A DNA stretch of 64,000 nucleotides from Flavobacterium profundi (GTDB taxonomy: Bacteria; Bacteroidota; Bacteroidia; Flavobacteriales; Flavobacteriaceae): contig NZ_VDCZ01000012.1 of assembly GCF_006491645.1 (NCBI RefSeq), positions 62,001-126,000 of the forward strand, read 5' to 3'. Made by a program: the position numbers and the translations under genes. Shown here one piece after another: positions 44,378 through 53,502 of the stretch (position 1 is the stretch's first letter; each line of letters opens with the position of its first letter). The notes below the pieces were generated by a model that had not been told where the DNA came from, searched no databases, and was given only the letters and a program-made list of their open reading frames with translations.

Positions 44378-44758
44378 TTAATGCTTAGGACCTTTTCCTT
44401 TTTTTTCTTTCTTTACCTTTTTAGATTTTTTATAGGTTATTTTGTGTTGTTCATTATACTGATAGGGAGTATGACCTCCAATTTCTAACTCTACCTTACG
44501 TGCTGTGTTTAAATTAATAGTTCCAAAAACAGATGGAATTGAAGCAGAAATGGACCAACTACCATTGTTTAAATAAAGATATACACGTTTTTCTAGGTCA
44601 AAATAAAAATTTTGATCCGGGAAATAAATGTGTTTCGTTTTAGCTCTATAACCATGTGCTGGAGCCCAAGGTGGAGGACCTTGCGAAAACAGATCTTGTG
44701 GTGTAATAAATAGCAAGAATAAAGTGATGATAACTAGTAGTTTTGGGAATGTTTTCAT
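44378..44758 (-). CDS. Small exported protein with Lys-rich C-terminus
   Basis: 126 residues. Signal peptide about 1-26 (hydrophobic FPKLLVIITLFLLF, cleavage near LFSQ). The mature part begins GPPPWAPAHGYRAKTKHIYFPDQNFYFD, then a beta strand pair and a Lys-rich tail ending KKEKKGKGPKH. It is convergent with glmM. No homologue with known function is recognised. The shape recalls small periplasmic proteins with YXFPX motifs. Confidence 0.65.
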   Translation of the reverse strand: MKTFPKLLVIITLFLLFITPQDLFSQGPPPWAPAHGYRAKTKHIYFPDQNFYFDLEKRVYLYLNNGSWSISASIPSVFGTINLNTARKVELEIGGHTPYQYNEQHKITYKKSKKVKKEKKGKGPKH

Positions 44759-44933
44759 AATGTTTTTTGTTAATTATTGGATATAAATATATTTAAATAA
44801 CTGAATCGTACTGTACAATATTGTGTCTTCTTTATACTATTTTGATAAAAAAAATATAAAATAAAAAAAGAGGAAAATCGAGGTAGGGTTTTCTTTTTGT
44901 CAACTGTTTTATTAGAACATGTAAACAAAAAAA

Positions 44934-44950
44934 AGGCATTTTTTAATGCC
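44934..44950. other. Hairpin in the leader of the T9SS protein gene
   Basis: GGCATT / AATGCC with a 4-5-nt T loop, flanked by A tracts; as minus-strand text it ends in a T run. It lies 35 nt before the ATG, in the A/C-rich leader. It may be a leader structure or a weak minus-strand terminator; role not clear. Confidence 0.4.
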
Positions 44951-44984
44951 AAAAAACAAAACAAAACAAATAAAACAAACAAGT

Positions 44985-45854
44985 ATGAATGTAAGATTAT
45001 TCTTATGTGTTACTATTGCCTCAATTTTTAGTATTACAAATTTAACCGCACAAGATTGTTCCGGATTTAAAACCTTTACCATTGGTGGTTGGGGAACCAA
45101 TTGTCATGGACAAAATCCAGGTTGTTACCGAGATGCCATGTTTGATTTAGCATTTCCAAATGGTTTAACTATTGGTTGTGGAGAAAACCAATTGGTTTTT
45201 ACTTCTTCTCAAGCCATAAATGATTTTTTACCTTCGGGTTCAACACCTAGAGCTCTAGAAGAGGGAATTTTAGTAAATCCAGGAAGAACGTATAAAAATG
45301 TATTAGCAGCTCAATTAGTTGGTGTTACACTAGCCATGGGTTTTGATGAATATGATGAAGAGTTTGCATTAAGTTCACAATACTTTGGAAATTTAGTAAT
45401 TACAGAAGGGGTTTTTGAAGGGATGAACGTTTATGACTTTTTAGAAACAGCGAATGGTATTATTGGGGGGTGTTTAACAGGTTACTCTTTTAGTGATTTA
45501 AATGCAACTGCTACAGCAATTAATGAAAATTTTGATGGTGGAAATTCAGATAATGGGTTTTTATCTTGTCCAGATAATATTTATACGGAGAGAACTGCTG
45601 CGGTTAACATTTATCCTAATCCAATAGCAAGTCAAGCAACTCTTGAATTTTCTTTCAAATACGATTCACCAATTAACATAGAATTGTATAATGTAAACGG
45701 TCAGTTTCTAAACGAAATTTATAATGGTGATATAAAATCAGAGAAGAAGTATCGTGTAAGTATGGACGCAAATGCATTAAAGCCAGGAGTTTATTTTGTT
45801 AAGTTGATAACGAACCTTCAAGCTTACACGAGAACGATAACTATAACGAATTAA
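44985..45854 (+). CDS. T9SS type A sorted exported protein
   Basis: 289 residues from the ATG at 44985; an ATG 39 nt earlier lies in the A-rich leader. Signal peptide about 1-21 (ending NLTAQ). The mature part DCSGFKTFTIGGWGTNCHGQNPGCY resembles secreted proteins with Cys-rich Trp/Gly motifs found in flavobacteria; a second part around 100-190 has a GLTIGCGENQLVF-type strand set. The last 75 residues are the T9SS type A tail: VNIYPNPIASQATLEFSF, YDSPINIELYNVNGQ, PGVYFVKLIT, then a basic end. It should be on the surface or released. Function unknown. Confidence 0.85.
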   Translation: MNVRLFLCVTIASIFSITNLTAQDCSGFKTFTIGGWGTNCHGQNPGCYRDAMFDLAFPNGLTIGCGENQLVFTSSQAINDFLPSGSTPRALEEGILVNPGRTYKNVLAAQLVGVTLAMGFDEYDEEFALSSQYFGNLVITEGVFEGMNVYDFLETANGIIGGCLTGYSFSDLNATATAINENFDGGNSDNGFLSCPDNIYTERTAAVNIYPNPIASQATLEFSFKYDSPINIELYNVNGQFLNEIYNGDIKSEKKYRVSMDANALKPGVYFVKLITNLQAYTRTITITN

Positions 45855-45985
45855 AATAGATACATTTTATCTATTGTGAAGAATTTTTTTTTCATGTTTA
45901 GAGGATATGTCTAAAAAGATGTTTGTTTGTATGCATTTTTTTAAATAAAAATAAATTAGATGTATTCTTGAGTTTTTTTAAAGAG

Positions 45986-45993
45986 TATCTTTG
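45986..45993 (+). promoter_or_regulatory. -7 element for the glycosyltransferase gene
   Basis: TATCTTTG, an exact TAnnTTTG, 15 nt before the ATG at 46008. Confidence 0.45.
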
Positions 45994-46007
45994 CCTAAAA
46001 AACAAAG

Positions 46008-47003
46008 ATGCTTTTTTCTTTTATAATACCTGTATATAATAGACCTGAAGAAATAGAGGAGTTGTTGCAAAGTATGACTCAATTTAATTTTGAAGCTCCT
46101 TTTGAAGTTGTAATCGTAGAAGACGGTTCTTCTATGCCTTGTGAACACATCGTTGAAAAGTATAAAAATACGTTGCAAATTTCCTATTATTTTAAGCCCA
46201 ACTCAGGACCTGGAAATTCGCGTAACTTTGGTATGCAAAAAGCGAAAGGTAATTATTTTATTATTTTAGACTCCGATTGTATCCTACCTAAAGAATATTT
46301 AACTGTTGTTTCTCAGTCTTTACAAAATCATTATGTAGATTGTTTTGGCGGTCCAGATAAAGCTTTACCTACATTTTCTAACATTCAAAAGTCCATTAAT
46401 TTTTCCATGACTTCTTTCTTAACTACAGGAGGAATAAGAGGAGGAAGCGAAAAAGTGGATAAATTTCAACCGAGAAGTTTTAATATGGGCCTTTCTAAAA
46501 ATGCGTTTGAAATTTCAAAAGGCTTTGGAAATATTCATCCTGGAGAAGATCCAGATTTATCCATACGATTGTGGGAATTAGGTTTGCAAACCAAATTAAT
46601 TAAAGAAGCGTATGTGTATCATAAGCGAAGAATCGACTGGAATAAATTTTATATTCAAGTGAATAAATTTGGAAAAGCCAGACCTATTTTAAATTTTTGG
46701 TATCCTAAATACACAAAATTAACCTTTTGGTTTCCTTCCTTTTTTCTTTTAGGCTTTATTTTAAGCCTTATTTTAATTGTATTTTCATTGCCTATATTAT
46801 TTTATTTGTATTTAGCCTATTTTGGAATGATTTTTGTAAGCTCATTAGTACAAAATAAAAGTGTTACAATTGCCGTTTATTCAATTATAGCTACGGCAAT
46901 TCAGTTTTATGGGTATGGTATTGGTTATTTAAAATCATTTACAAATGTATTTTTCTTAAAGAAAAAACCTCAAGAAGCACACCCAGAATTGTTTTTTAAA
47001 TAA
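46008..47003 (+). CDS. Family 2 glycosyltransferase
   Basis: 331 residues. N-terminal GT2 domain: FIIPVYNRPEEI, VEDGSS near 37-42, SGPGNSRNFGM and the metal-binding LDSDC with Asp88 and Asp90, then HPGEDPDLSIRLW. The C-terminal part has two membrane segments at about 247-268 and 273-295, placing it at the inner membrane. The sugar substrate is unknown; GT2 enzymes of this layout act on lipid-linked sugars. coaE starts 5 bp after its stop, and the kinase gene follows, so the three to four genes form an operon-like row. Confidence 0.88.
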   Translation: MLFSFIIPVYNRPEEIEELLQSMTQFNFEAPFEVVIVEDGSSMPCEHIVEKYKNTLQISYYFKPNSGPGNSRNFGMQKAKGNYFIILDSDCILPKEYLTVVSQSLQNHYVDCFGGPDKALPTFSNIQKSINFSMTSFLTTGGIRGGSEKVDKFQPRSFNMGLSKNAFEISKGFGNIHPGEDPDLSIRLWELGLQTKLIKEAYVYHKRRIDWNKFYIQVNKFGKARPILNFWYPKYTKLTFWFPSFFLLGFILSLILIVFSLPILFYLYLAYFGMIFVSSLVQNKSVTIAVYSIIATAIQFYGYGIGYLKSFTNVFFLKKKPQEAHPELFFK

Positions 47004-47008
47004 ATAGT

Positions 47009-47596
47009 ATGACTAAAATTATTGGTTTAACAGGAGGAATTGGTAGCGGTAAAAGTACAGTGGCAAAATATATTGCTTCAAAAGGAATACCCGTTTATAT
47101 TGCTGACGAGGAAGCCAAAAAAATAATGACTCAAGAAGTTGTCATTAGAGAGATCCAACAACTTTTTAAGGAAAATATCATTTTAGAATCAGGTCAATTG
47201 GATCGAAAAAAAATAGCGTCTATCGTTTTTCAACATCCAGATTTATTAAAACAATTAAATGCAATTGTACATCCCAAAGTAAAGCAACATTTTGAGGCTT
47301 GGTTACTGAAAAATAAAACGGCTCCATTTATTATCAAAGAAGTTGCTATTTTGTTTGAAACGAAAGGAAATGAGGCTTGTGACAAAGTGATTTTAATAAC
47401 AGCACCAGAAGATGTTAAAATTGAAAGAGTGATGAAACGAGATAATGTGAGTCGAGAGGAAGTAGTAAAAAGAATGAAGAATCAACTTTCTGATGTTGAA
47501 AAAGCAAAGAAAAGTGATTTTATTGTAACAAATGTTAAAATTGACGACACATTTTTAGAGATTGATGAAATTCTTAATTTTTTAAAAATATCGTAA
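47009..47596 (+). CDS. coaE: Dephospho-CoA kinase
   Basis: 195 residues. The P-loop GGIGSGKST (9-17), YIADEEAKK and the lid/adenosine-binding AILFETKGNEACDKV-type segments identify CoaE, which phosphorylates dephospho-CoA in the last step of CoA synthesis. It begins 5 bp after the glycosyltransferase gene, with overlap of promoters unlikely. The link to the glycosyltransferase is probably transcriptional only. Confidence 0.95.
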   Translation: MTKIIGLTGGIGSGKSTVAKYIASKGIPVYIADEEAKKIMTQEVVIREIQQLFKENIILESGQLDRKKIASIVFQHPDLLKQLNAIVHPKVKQHFEAWLLKNKTAPFIIKEVAILFETKGNEACDKVILITAPEDVKIERVMKRDNVSREEVVKRMKNQLSDVEKAKKSDFIVTNVKIDDTFLEIDEILNFLKIS

Positions 47597-47654
47597 AAAA
47601 TGCTTTGAATGTTAATCTTTGGTTAATGTTTTAATAGGCTAAATGTTAAAATAC

Positions 47655-47662
47655 TAATTTTG
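47655..47662 (+). promoter_or_regulatory. -7 element abutting the kinase start
   Basis: TAATTTTG ends only 5 nt before the ATG at 47668, so the transcript would be almost leaderless. No matching TTG upstream, so it may be coincidental. Confidence 0.35.
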
Positions 47663-47667
47663 TATTG

Positions 47668-49251
47668 ATGAATAAAAAGAGGTTTCGACTATTGGTTTTC
47701 TTAATGAGTGTGTCGCTTATTGGGATAATTTTAGTACAATTATACTGGATAAATACATCTTTAAAGAAAAGTGAAGAAGAATTTAAGCTTCACGTTCAAC
47801 AAGTTATTGGTCGTGTAGCAGAAAGGATTAACGAAAAAGAGTTCTACTCTTTTTACAAAAAATACAATGCTATTAAAGATAGTATTGGTAAAGAACCTGA
47901 AGAAAAAACATTAAAAGAATTTTTCTTCATGGAACGTAATAAAAAGACTAATGAAACCATTATTTACACCAGTTCATTGGTTTCACAAGATTATGGAATT
48001 AATGGATCGTTCTTTGATAAAAATGCAGATACAATTAAAGTAGGCAATATTTTAGCCAATAGAAAAACAGAAATTTATGCTGGTACGCCTTTAGATAATA
48101 ATTCGGTTGAACTAAACAGAAAGCCAGATATCACGATAGAAAAGAAAGGAAGTTTATCTTCAATTGATAAAGCGAACTATCAATTATTCTTTAGAGATAT
48201 TGTTTCTCAAAGGCCTATTCAAGATCGAATTAGTAAAGAGGAATTAGATAAATATCTAAAGAATGAATTGGAACGCTATCAAATTAAAACCCCTTACGAA
48301 TATGCTATTTACAGTAATGGTTTAGCCACTAAAATTCGTTCAGATCGTTTTAAATATGATAAAAAATCTACGTATGGAATACCTGTTTTTCAGGATAATG
48401 AAGGCATGAGTCAATATCAGTTATTGGTAACTTTTCCTCAAAAGAGTAAATTTTTCTTTTCTTCGATTCTAGGGATTACGATGTTATCGATATTATTTAC
48501 TTTAATTATTGTATTAACGTTTTCAAGTGCATTAAATCAGTTAATAACTCAGAAACAAATTTCAGAGATTAAAACTGATTTTATTAACAACATGACTCAC
48601 GAATTTAAAACACCTATTGCTACTATTAATCTAGCTTTAGATGCGATTAAAAATCCTAAAATTATTGAAGATAAAGATAAAGTACAACGTTATCTTCAAA
48701 TGATTAAAGATGAGAATAAAAGAATGCATGCACAAGTTGAAAATGTACTGCGTATTTCAAAATTAGAAAAGAAAGAATTAGATATATCAAAAGAACCAAC
48801 GGATGTATTAGGAATAATTGATGATGCTGTAGAACACATTGGTTTGATTGTGGAAGATAGAGAAGGACAGATTACAAAACATATCGACGCTAAAAGATCT
48901 ACTATTTTATTAAATGAAGTTCATTTTACAAATGTACTAGTAAATATTCTAGATAACGCGGTAAAATATTCACCAGGTCCTCCTGTAATAGATATTTATG
49001 TCGAAAATATAAAAGATTATATAGTTATAAAAATTAAAGACCAAGGTGCTGGGATGAGTAAAATAGCTCAAAAAAGAGTATTTGAGAAATTTTATAGAGA
49101 GCATACCGGAGATTTGCATAATGTTAAAGGTCACGGATTAGGCTTAGCCTATGTGAAACAAATTGTAGAAGATCACAACGGACAAATTTTTGTTGAAAGT
49201 GAAAAAGGTAAAGGAAGTGTCTTTATATTAAAAATGCCCTTAATAAATTAA
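47668..49251 (+). CDS. Sensor histidine kinase of a two-component pair
   Basis: 527 residues from ATG 47668. TM1 about 9-28 and TM2 about 264-288 flank a periplasmic sensor of about 230 residues. The H box is NNMTHEFKTP with His311, N box NILDNAVKYS, G1 DQGAGMS, G2 GHGLGLAY. It autophosphorylates and passes phosphate to the response regulator that starts 6 bp downstream. Its place behind coaE agrees with the RprX-type kinases of Bacteroidota. The signal is unknown. A -7-like element ends 5 nt before the ATG, so the mRNA could be near-leaderless. Confidence 0.93.
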   Translation: MNKKRFRLLVFLMSVSLIGIILVQLYWINTSLKKSEEEFKLHVQQVIGRVAERINEKEFYSFYKKYNAIKDSIGKEPEEKTLKEFFFMERNKKTNETIIYTSSLVSQDYGINGSFFDKNADTIKVGNILANRKTEIYAGTPLDNNSVELNRKPDITIEKKGSLSSIDKANYQLFFRDIVSQRPIQDRISKEELDKYLKNELERYQIKTPYEYAIYSNGLATKIRSDRFKYDKKSTYGIPVFQDNEGMSQYQLLVTFPQKSKFFFSSILGITMLSILFTLIIVLTFSSALNQLITQKQISEIKTDFINNMTHEFKTPIATINLALDAIKNPKIIEDKDKVQRYLQMIKDENKRMHAQVENVLRISKLEKKELDISKEPTDVLGIIDDAVEHIGLIVEDREGQITKHIDAKRSTILLNEVHFTNVLVNILDNAVKYSPGPPVIDIYVENIKDYIVIKIKDQGAGMSKIAQKRVFEKFYREHTGDLHNVKGHGLGLAYVKQIVEDHNGQIFVESEKGKGSVFILKMPLIN

Positions 49252-49257
49252 AGAAAT

Positions 49258-49956
49258 ATGGAAGCAAGAAAAATTTTATTAGTTGAAGATGACCCCAATT
49301 TTGGCGCAATATTGAAAGATTATTTAATCATAAATGATTTTGATGTTACCCTTGCGAAAAATGGTATGGAAGGTTTTGAAAAATTTAAAAAGGATATCTA
49401 TGATTTATGTATCCTAGATGTTATGATGCCTTACAAAGACGGGTATACTTTAGCTAGAGAAATTCGCGAAAAAAACCAAGAAGTGCCAATTATTTTCTTA
49501 ACTGCTAAAACTTTAAAAGAAGATGTTTTAAAAGGCTATAAAGTTGGGGCAGACGATTATTTGAATAAACCGTTTGATTCTGAAGTTTTATTGATGAAAA
49601 TAAAAGCAATTATTCAAAGAAAAGCTTCTGAAGTAAAGCCAGATAATACTAAATTTGAATTTGAAATTGGTAAATTTCATTTGAATTCTAAATTGCGTTT
49701 CTTGTCTTTCCAAAACGAAGAACCAATTAAGTTATCTCCTAAAGAGTGTGAACTTCTTAAAATGTTAGCATTACATGAAAACGATTTAATGCCTCGTGAA
49801 TTAGCTTTAACTAAGATTTGGAGAGATGATAATTACTTCACTTCAAGAAGTATGGACGTTTACATTGCTAAATTGAGAAAATACATGAAACGTGATGAAA
49901 ACGTTGAAATTTTAAACATTCACGGTGAAGGATTCCGATTAGTTGTGAAAAAATAA
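49258..49956 (+). CDS. OmpR-family response regulator
   Basis: 232 residues. The receiver (1-120) has acid pocket Glu10/Asp11/Asp12, phospho-acceptor Asp54 in CILDVMMP, Thr in TAKTLKEDV and Lys in NKPFDSE. The winged-helix DNA-binding domain (135-230) carries KLSPKECELLKML and DVYIAKLRKYMKRDENVEI. It is the output partner of the kinase 6 bp upstream. A strong terminator follows. Confidence 0.95.
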   Translation: MEARKILLVEDDPNFGAILKDYLIINDFDVTLAKNGMEGFEKFKKDIYDLCILDVMMPYKDGYTLAREIREKNQEVPIIFLTAKTLKEDVLKGYKVGADDYLNKPFDSEVLLMKIKAIIQRKASEVKPDNTKFEFEIGKFHLNSKLRFLSFQNEEPIKLSPKECELLKMLALHENDLMPRELALTKIWRDDNYFTSRSMDVYIAKLRKYMKRDENVEILNIHGEGFRLVVKK

Positions 49957-49992
49957 AACCAAAAGAATAAAAAACCTAAAAATATTAAACCT

Positions 49993-50027
49993 AAAAAAAA
50001 GCTTCGAAATTTTCGAAGCTTTTTTTT
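49993..50027. terminator. Strong terminator between convergent regulators
   Basis: Stem AAAAGCTTCGAAA / TTTCGAAGCTTTT with a short loop, A tract on the left and T tract on the right, so it works in both directions. Confidence 0.85.
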
Positions 50028-50032
50028 GAATT

Positions 50033-50413
50033 TTAACTTAAAATATCTCCTAAAATGTTAGAAGATAAAGGTTTTGAAATATAATCTTTCACTAAGAAGT
50101 GATCTTTCGCTTTTGTAATGTCTTCGTCTTCTGTAGAGGAAGAAAGCATGTACAATTTAATAGTTGTTGCATGGTTTTCAAATTCTTGTTGAAATTCTTC
50201 TAAAAAATCCCAGCCACTTTTTATAGGCATGAAAATATCAATAAAAATAACATCAGGTATCCAATAGTTTTTATTTTCTCTTAAGAAAGTGATAGCATCG
50301 CTAACACTATTTACGGTTTTTACTTCTATAGGAGTGCTACTTTGTTCTATTAATTTTCGATTAAAAAAATTGGTGACTTGATCATCATCTATTAAGAGTA
50401 TTTTTTTTGTCAT
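50033..50413 (-). CDS. Single-domain (CheY-like) response regulator
   Basis: 126 residues, receiver domain only. Acid pocket IDDDQ (9-12), phospho-acceptor Asp59 in IFIDIFMPIKSG, Ser/Thr in LSSSTEDED and Lys in YISKPL. It has no output domain, so it relays or binds a partner protein; small receivers of this type with TNFFNRKL text are common in flavobacteria. No kinase is encoded next to it. Confidence 0.88.
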   Translation of the reverse strand: MTKKILLIDDDQVTNFFNRKLIEQSSTPIEVKTVNSVSDAITFLRENKNYWIPDVIFIDIFMPIKSGWDFLEEFQQEFENHATTIKLYMLSSSTEDEDITKAKDHFLVKDYISKPLSSNILGDILS

Positions 50414-50521
50414 TTGCTATCCAGTTTAAAATAAGGTTAGTTCCTATAAAGTTAGTGTAAAATTTGCATTAAATTATAGTTAATAGCTTTGTTGTAAACA
50501 CATTTATTAACAATTAGTACC

Positions 50522-51262
50522 TTATTGGTACCAATTTATTTCTAATGCATAAACTTTTTTATCTTCCTTAGCAATACTGTATAAAGTACTATGGTTATTT
50601 GTTTCTTTTTGAAGCACCGCAACATCGTTCCAATTTAATTCTTTAATAAAATTAATGTCTAAAGTTGCAATTTCTTGATGGAGTAATCGTTTCGGATCTT
50701 CAAAATCGAGACACCATTCCATATATTTTACATTATTTACATGGTTTACCACATCTAAATCAGACAAAACTACATTTCGATTCGCTATTGTTGTTGCATT
50801 TATACTAATGTCAATTTTTTTAGTAGAAGCTATGGTAGCATCCTTATCAAATTTCTGAAAATGATCGTGAGGTAAAGCCAAAGCTTCGGGCCTTCTTGTT
50901 TGGGTGTTAATTACAGCCCAAAAAGTTTCACAACCTACAATTTTTTCATCGTTCAGATACATTTCTAAACAACGAACCGAACGGGAATTCTCTAATGATT
51001 TTACCCAAGTTTTAATGGTAACGATATCGCGCCATTTAGGAAGTTTTTTTATTTCCAAACGCATTCTGATCATTACCCAAGCTTGGTTAAAGGCTTGCAT
51101 ATCTGTAAAACTGATACCCCCTAAATCGGCATGACGACCAGCAGTTAATTGAAGTAAATTACACAAATCGGTATACTTCAAATACCCATTAGGATAACAA
51201 TGCAAAAATGTTATTTCTTGTTGTTGTTCTAAAATAGAGGTAAAGTTGGATGAAATAGGCAT
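50522..51262 (-). CDS. Acyl-ACP thioesterase
   Basis: 246 residues, two hotdog domains as in FatA-type bacterial acyl-ACP thioesterases. The first has GRHADLGGIS and the active-site helix region; the second starts near residue 155 (NRNVVLSDLDVVNHVNNVKYMEW) with the catalytic Asp/Asn/His style DVVNHVNN. It releases free fatty acid from acyl-ACP. The stop abuts the start region of miaA (51263) without gap, so both are in one unit. Confidence 0.85.
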   Translation of the reverse strand: MPISSNFTSILEQQQEITFLHCYPNGYLKYTDLCNLLQLTAGRHADLGGISFTDMQAFNQAWVMIRMRLEIKKLPKWRDIVTIKTWVKSLENSRSVRCLEMYLNDEKIVGCETFWAVINTQTRRPEALALPHDHFQKFDKDATIASTKKIDISINATTIANRNVVLSDLDVVNHVNNVKYMEWCLDFEDPKRLLHQEIATLDINFIKELNWNDVAVLQKETNNHSTLYSIAKEDKKVYALEINWYQ

Positions 51263-52183
51263 TTATAGTTGTAATTTTATGTAATTAATAATTTCCTGAA
51301 CATTGGTTTGGTATGGAAACCATTTGGCATTTTCGGTTCGTTTAAACCACGTAATTTGCCTTTTAGCAAAACGACGTGTATTTTTCTTGATTTCTTCAAT
51401 GGCAAATTCCAAAGTTGTTTTTTTATCAAAATAATCAAATAATTCACGATATCCAACAGTCTGCAACGCATTTAAGTTTTTATACGGTATCAATTCCTTT
51501 ACTTCATCTAATAAACCTTCTTCTAACATCAAATCGACTCGTTTATTAATACGTTCATACATTACCGCTCTGTCTGCTTCCAAACCAATGATAATAGGCG
51601 TAAAGTTTCTCTTATTTTTTCGTTTACCAATAAAACTCGAATAAGGTTGGCCACTTCCTAGACAAACTTCTACAAATCGTTTCATTCGTTGCGGATTTTG
51701 TAAGGTTTGTGGGTTTTCTGTTAACAATGTATGGTAATAAGTAGGGTCTAAGGTTTGTAATTGTTCTTGTAAATAGGAAATGCCTTCTTTCTCATACTTT
51801 GCGTTAATTTGGTCACGAACCGAAACTTCAATGTCTGGAAAAGTATCAAAGCCTTTTAAAACAGCATCTACATATAAACCCGAACCACCAACGATAATTT
51901 GGATAGGATTTTTTTGAAAGAGGGTATCTAATTTTACTAAAGCTTCTTCTTCAAAGTCACCCACAGAATAGGCTTCTTGTATGCTTATATTTTGTATGAA
52001 ATGATGCGAGGCAGCAGCTAACTCTTCTGTATTGGGAACAGCAGTGCCGATTCTCATTTCTTTAAAAAACTGACGGCTATCACAAGAAAGAATTTCGCAA
52101 TTAAAATAGCGCGCCAATTGAATGCTTAAGGCAGTTTTTCCAATAGCAGTGGGTCCTATGATAGTGATGAGGTAGTTGTTCAA
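51263..52183 (-). CDS. miaA: tRNA dimethylallyltransferase
   Basis: 306 residues. GPTAIGKTALS P-loop (10-20), SCDSRQFF, GTAVP and GGSGLYVDAVL are MiaA hallmarks. It transfers a dimethylallyl group to A37 of tRNAs reading UNN codons. The stop is directly followed by the acyl-ACP thioesterase gene; a HAD gene ends 4 bp before its start, giving an operon of HAD, miaA and thioesterase. Confidence 0.95.
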   Translation of the reverse strand: MNNYLITIIGPTAIGKTALSIQLARYFNCEILSCDSRQFFKEMRIGTAVPNTEELAAASHHFIQNISIQEAYSVGDFEEEALVKLDTLFQKNPIQIIVGGSGLYVDAVLKGFDTFPDIEVSVRDQINAKYEKEGISYLQEQLQTLDPTYYHTLLTENPQTLQNPQRMKRFVEVCLGSGQPYSSFIGKRKNKRNFTPIIIGLEADRAVMYERINKRVDLMLEEGLLDEVKELIPYKNLNALQTVGYRELFDYFDKKTTLEFAIEEIKKNTRRFAKRQITWFKRTENAKWFPYQTNVQEIINYIKLQL

Positions 52184-52187
52184 AGTA

Positions 52188-52649
52188 TTACTCTTTATTT
52201 GTAATTAAAAACTGTATTTTGTTTTCTATAGTTTTGTACCAATGATTATCGTTTGTGTATATAATTATAACTTCGAAATTAAATTTTTCACTTTCTATTT
52301 TTACGCCTTCTGAATCGTCTATATGTACATCAAAATTAAATGCTTTAGGATATTTAGAACTTGAAATGCCTAATTGTTTTAACTTTTTATTATTTTCAAT
52401 CTGATTTACTATTTTTTTAATTTTTATACCATAAAACCAGAAAGTCATTCTAATTTTGAACTTTGTTCTGTATGAAGTAGTATAAATGTGAATGTGATGT
52501 CCTTCATTTTGTAAACGATGCATTAAATTAGGAGTTCCTTTTCTAATTTTTTCAATGCCAATATACTTTGCAAACCAATTTCTTTTCTCTGTTTTAAATT
52601 GGTCAGAATAGGGTATTAAAGTATTGTCTAAATCAAAACTAATATTCAT
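52188..52649 (-). CDS. Small HAD-family phosphatase
   Basis: 153 residues. HAD motif I is FDLDNTLI (Asp6, Asp8), motif II TTSYR (near 58-62), motif III Lys in SSKYPKAF, and motif IV HIDDSEG. All four catalytic elements are there and no cap domain is present, so it is a small phosphatase of unknown substrate. It overlaps the K+ channel gene by 1 bp upstream and lies 4 bp before miaA. Confidence 0.85.
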   Translation of the reverse strand: MNISFDLDNTLIPYSDQFKTEKRNWFAKYIGIEKIRKGTPNLMHRLQNEGHHIHIYTTSYRTKFKIRMTFWFYGIKIKKIVNQIENNKKLKQLGISSSKYPKAFNFDVHIDDSEGVKIESEKFNFEVIIIYTNDNHWYKTIENKIQFLITNKE

Positions 52650-53485
52650 TAATCATCTAATAAATTATTGCCACATTGATGACAAAATTTAGCATTTTCT
52701 TGATGACCTTCAGCACCACAATCGGCACATGGATTTTTATCTATAAGTGCTAATTTTTGATCAGTTTTAGCTAATTCAGCTGAAACAATTCCTGTTGGTA
52801 CAGCAATAACACCATATCCTAAAATCATGACCAAGGAAGCCAAAAATTGTCCTAAAGGTGTAACTGGGGAAATATCTCCATAACCTACCGTGGTTAAGGT
52901 TACTATGGTCCAATAAATACTTGTGGGTATGCTTGTAAAACCATTTTCTCTACCTTCTACTACATACATAATGGAACCAATGAGCACCGTACTGATTAAA
53001 ACAAAATAGATGAATACCAAAATTTTACCTTTACTAGCTAATAAAGCATCTTTCAATTGTTGGGATTGACCCGTAAATTGAGGATGATTCAATACTTTGA
53101 ATAATCGTAATAAACGTAGCGAGCGCACAATAGATAATACTCCTGAACCCGCAACTACTTGTGCCAAATACATGGGTAACGTAGCGATAAGGTCGATAAT
53201 TCCGTAAAAACTAAAAATGTATTTTAAAGGTTTATTAATAGATATGATACGTAGGAAATATTCTATGGTGAAAAAAATGGTAATTCCCCATTCTAATGCA
53301 ATCCTGATATCGTGGTATTTAGTTTCAAAACTTTTGACCGTTTCCATCATGGTTAACAGAATGCTAAGTAAAATAACGCCTAGTAAAATGAGATCGAAGG
53401 CTTTGCCAGCTATGGTATTGGTTCCATAAATGACAATGTAGGTTTTCTTTCGAAACTGTTGAAAAACACTTCTTTCTTTACTCAT
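52649..53485 (-). CDS. Voltage-gated-type potassium channel with C-terminal zinc ribbon
   Basis: 278 residues. Six membrane segments from about 30 to 225, an S4-like basic segment RSLRLLRLFK (121-130), pore helix and filter TVGYGD (199-204) for K+. After the last segment comes a coiled helix and a C-terminal zinc ribbon with Cys in CADCG and CHQCG (254-273). The extra ribbon is unusual and may bind a regulator. It overlaps the HAD gene by 1 bp. Confidence 0.9.
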   Translation of the reverse strand: MSKERSVFQQFRKKTYIVIYGTNTIAGKAFDLILLGVILLSILLTMMETVKSFETKYHDIRIALEWGITIFFTIEYFLRIISINKPLKYIFSFYGIIDLIATLPMYLAQVVAGSGVLSIVRSLRLLRLFKVLNHPQFTGQSQQLKDALLASKGKILVFIYFVLISTVLIGSIMYVVEGRENGFTSIPTSIYWTIVTLTTVGYGDISPVTPLGQFLASLVMILGYGVIAVPTGIVSAELAKTDQKLALIDKNPCADCGAEGHQENAKFCHQCGNNLLDD

Positions 53486-53502
53486 GATACAAATTTAAAA
53501 AA

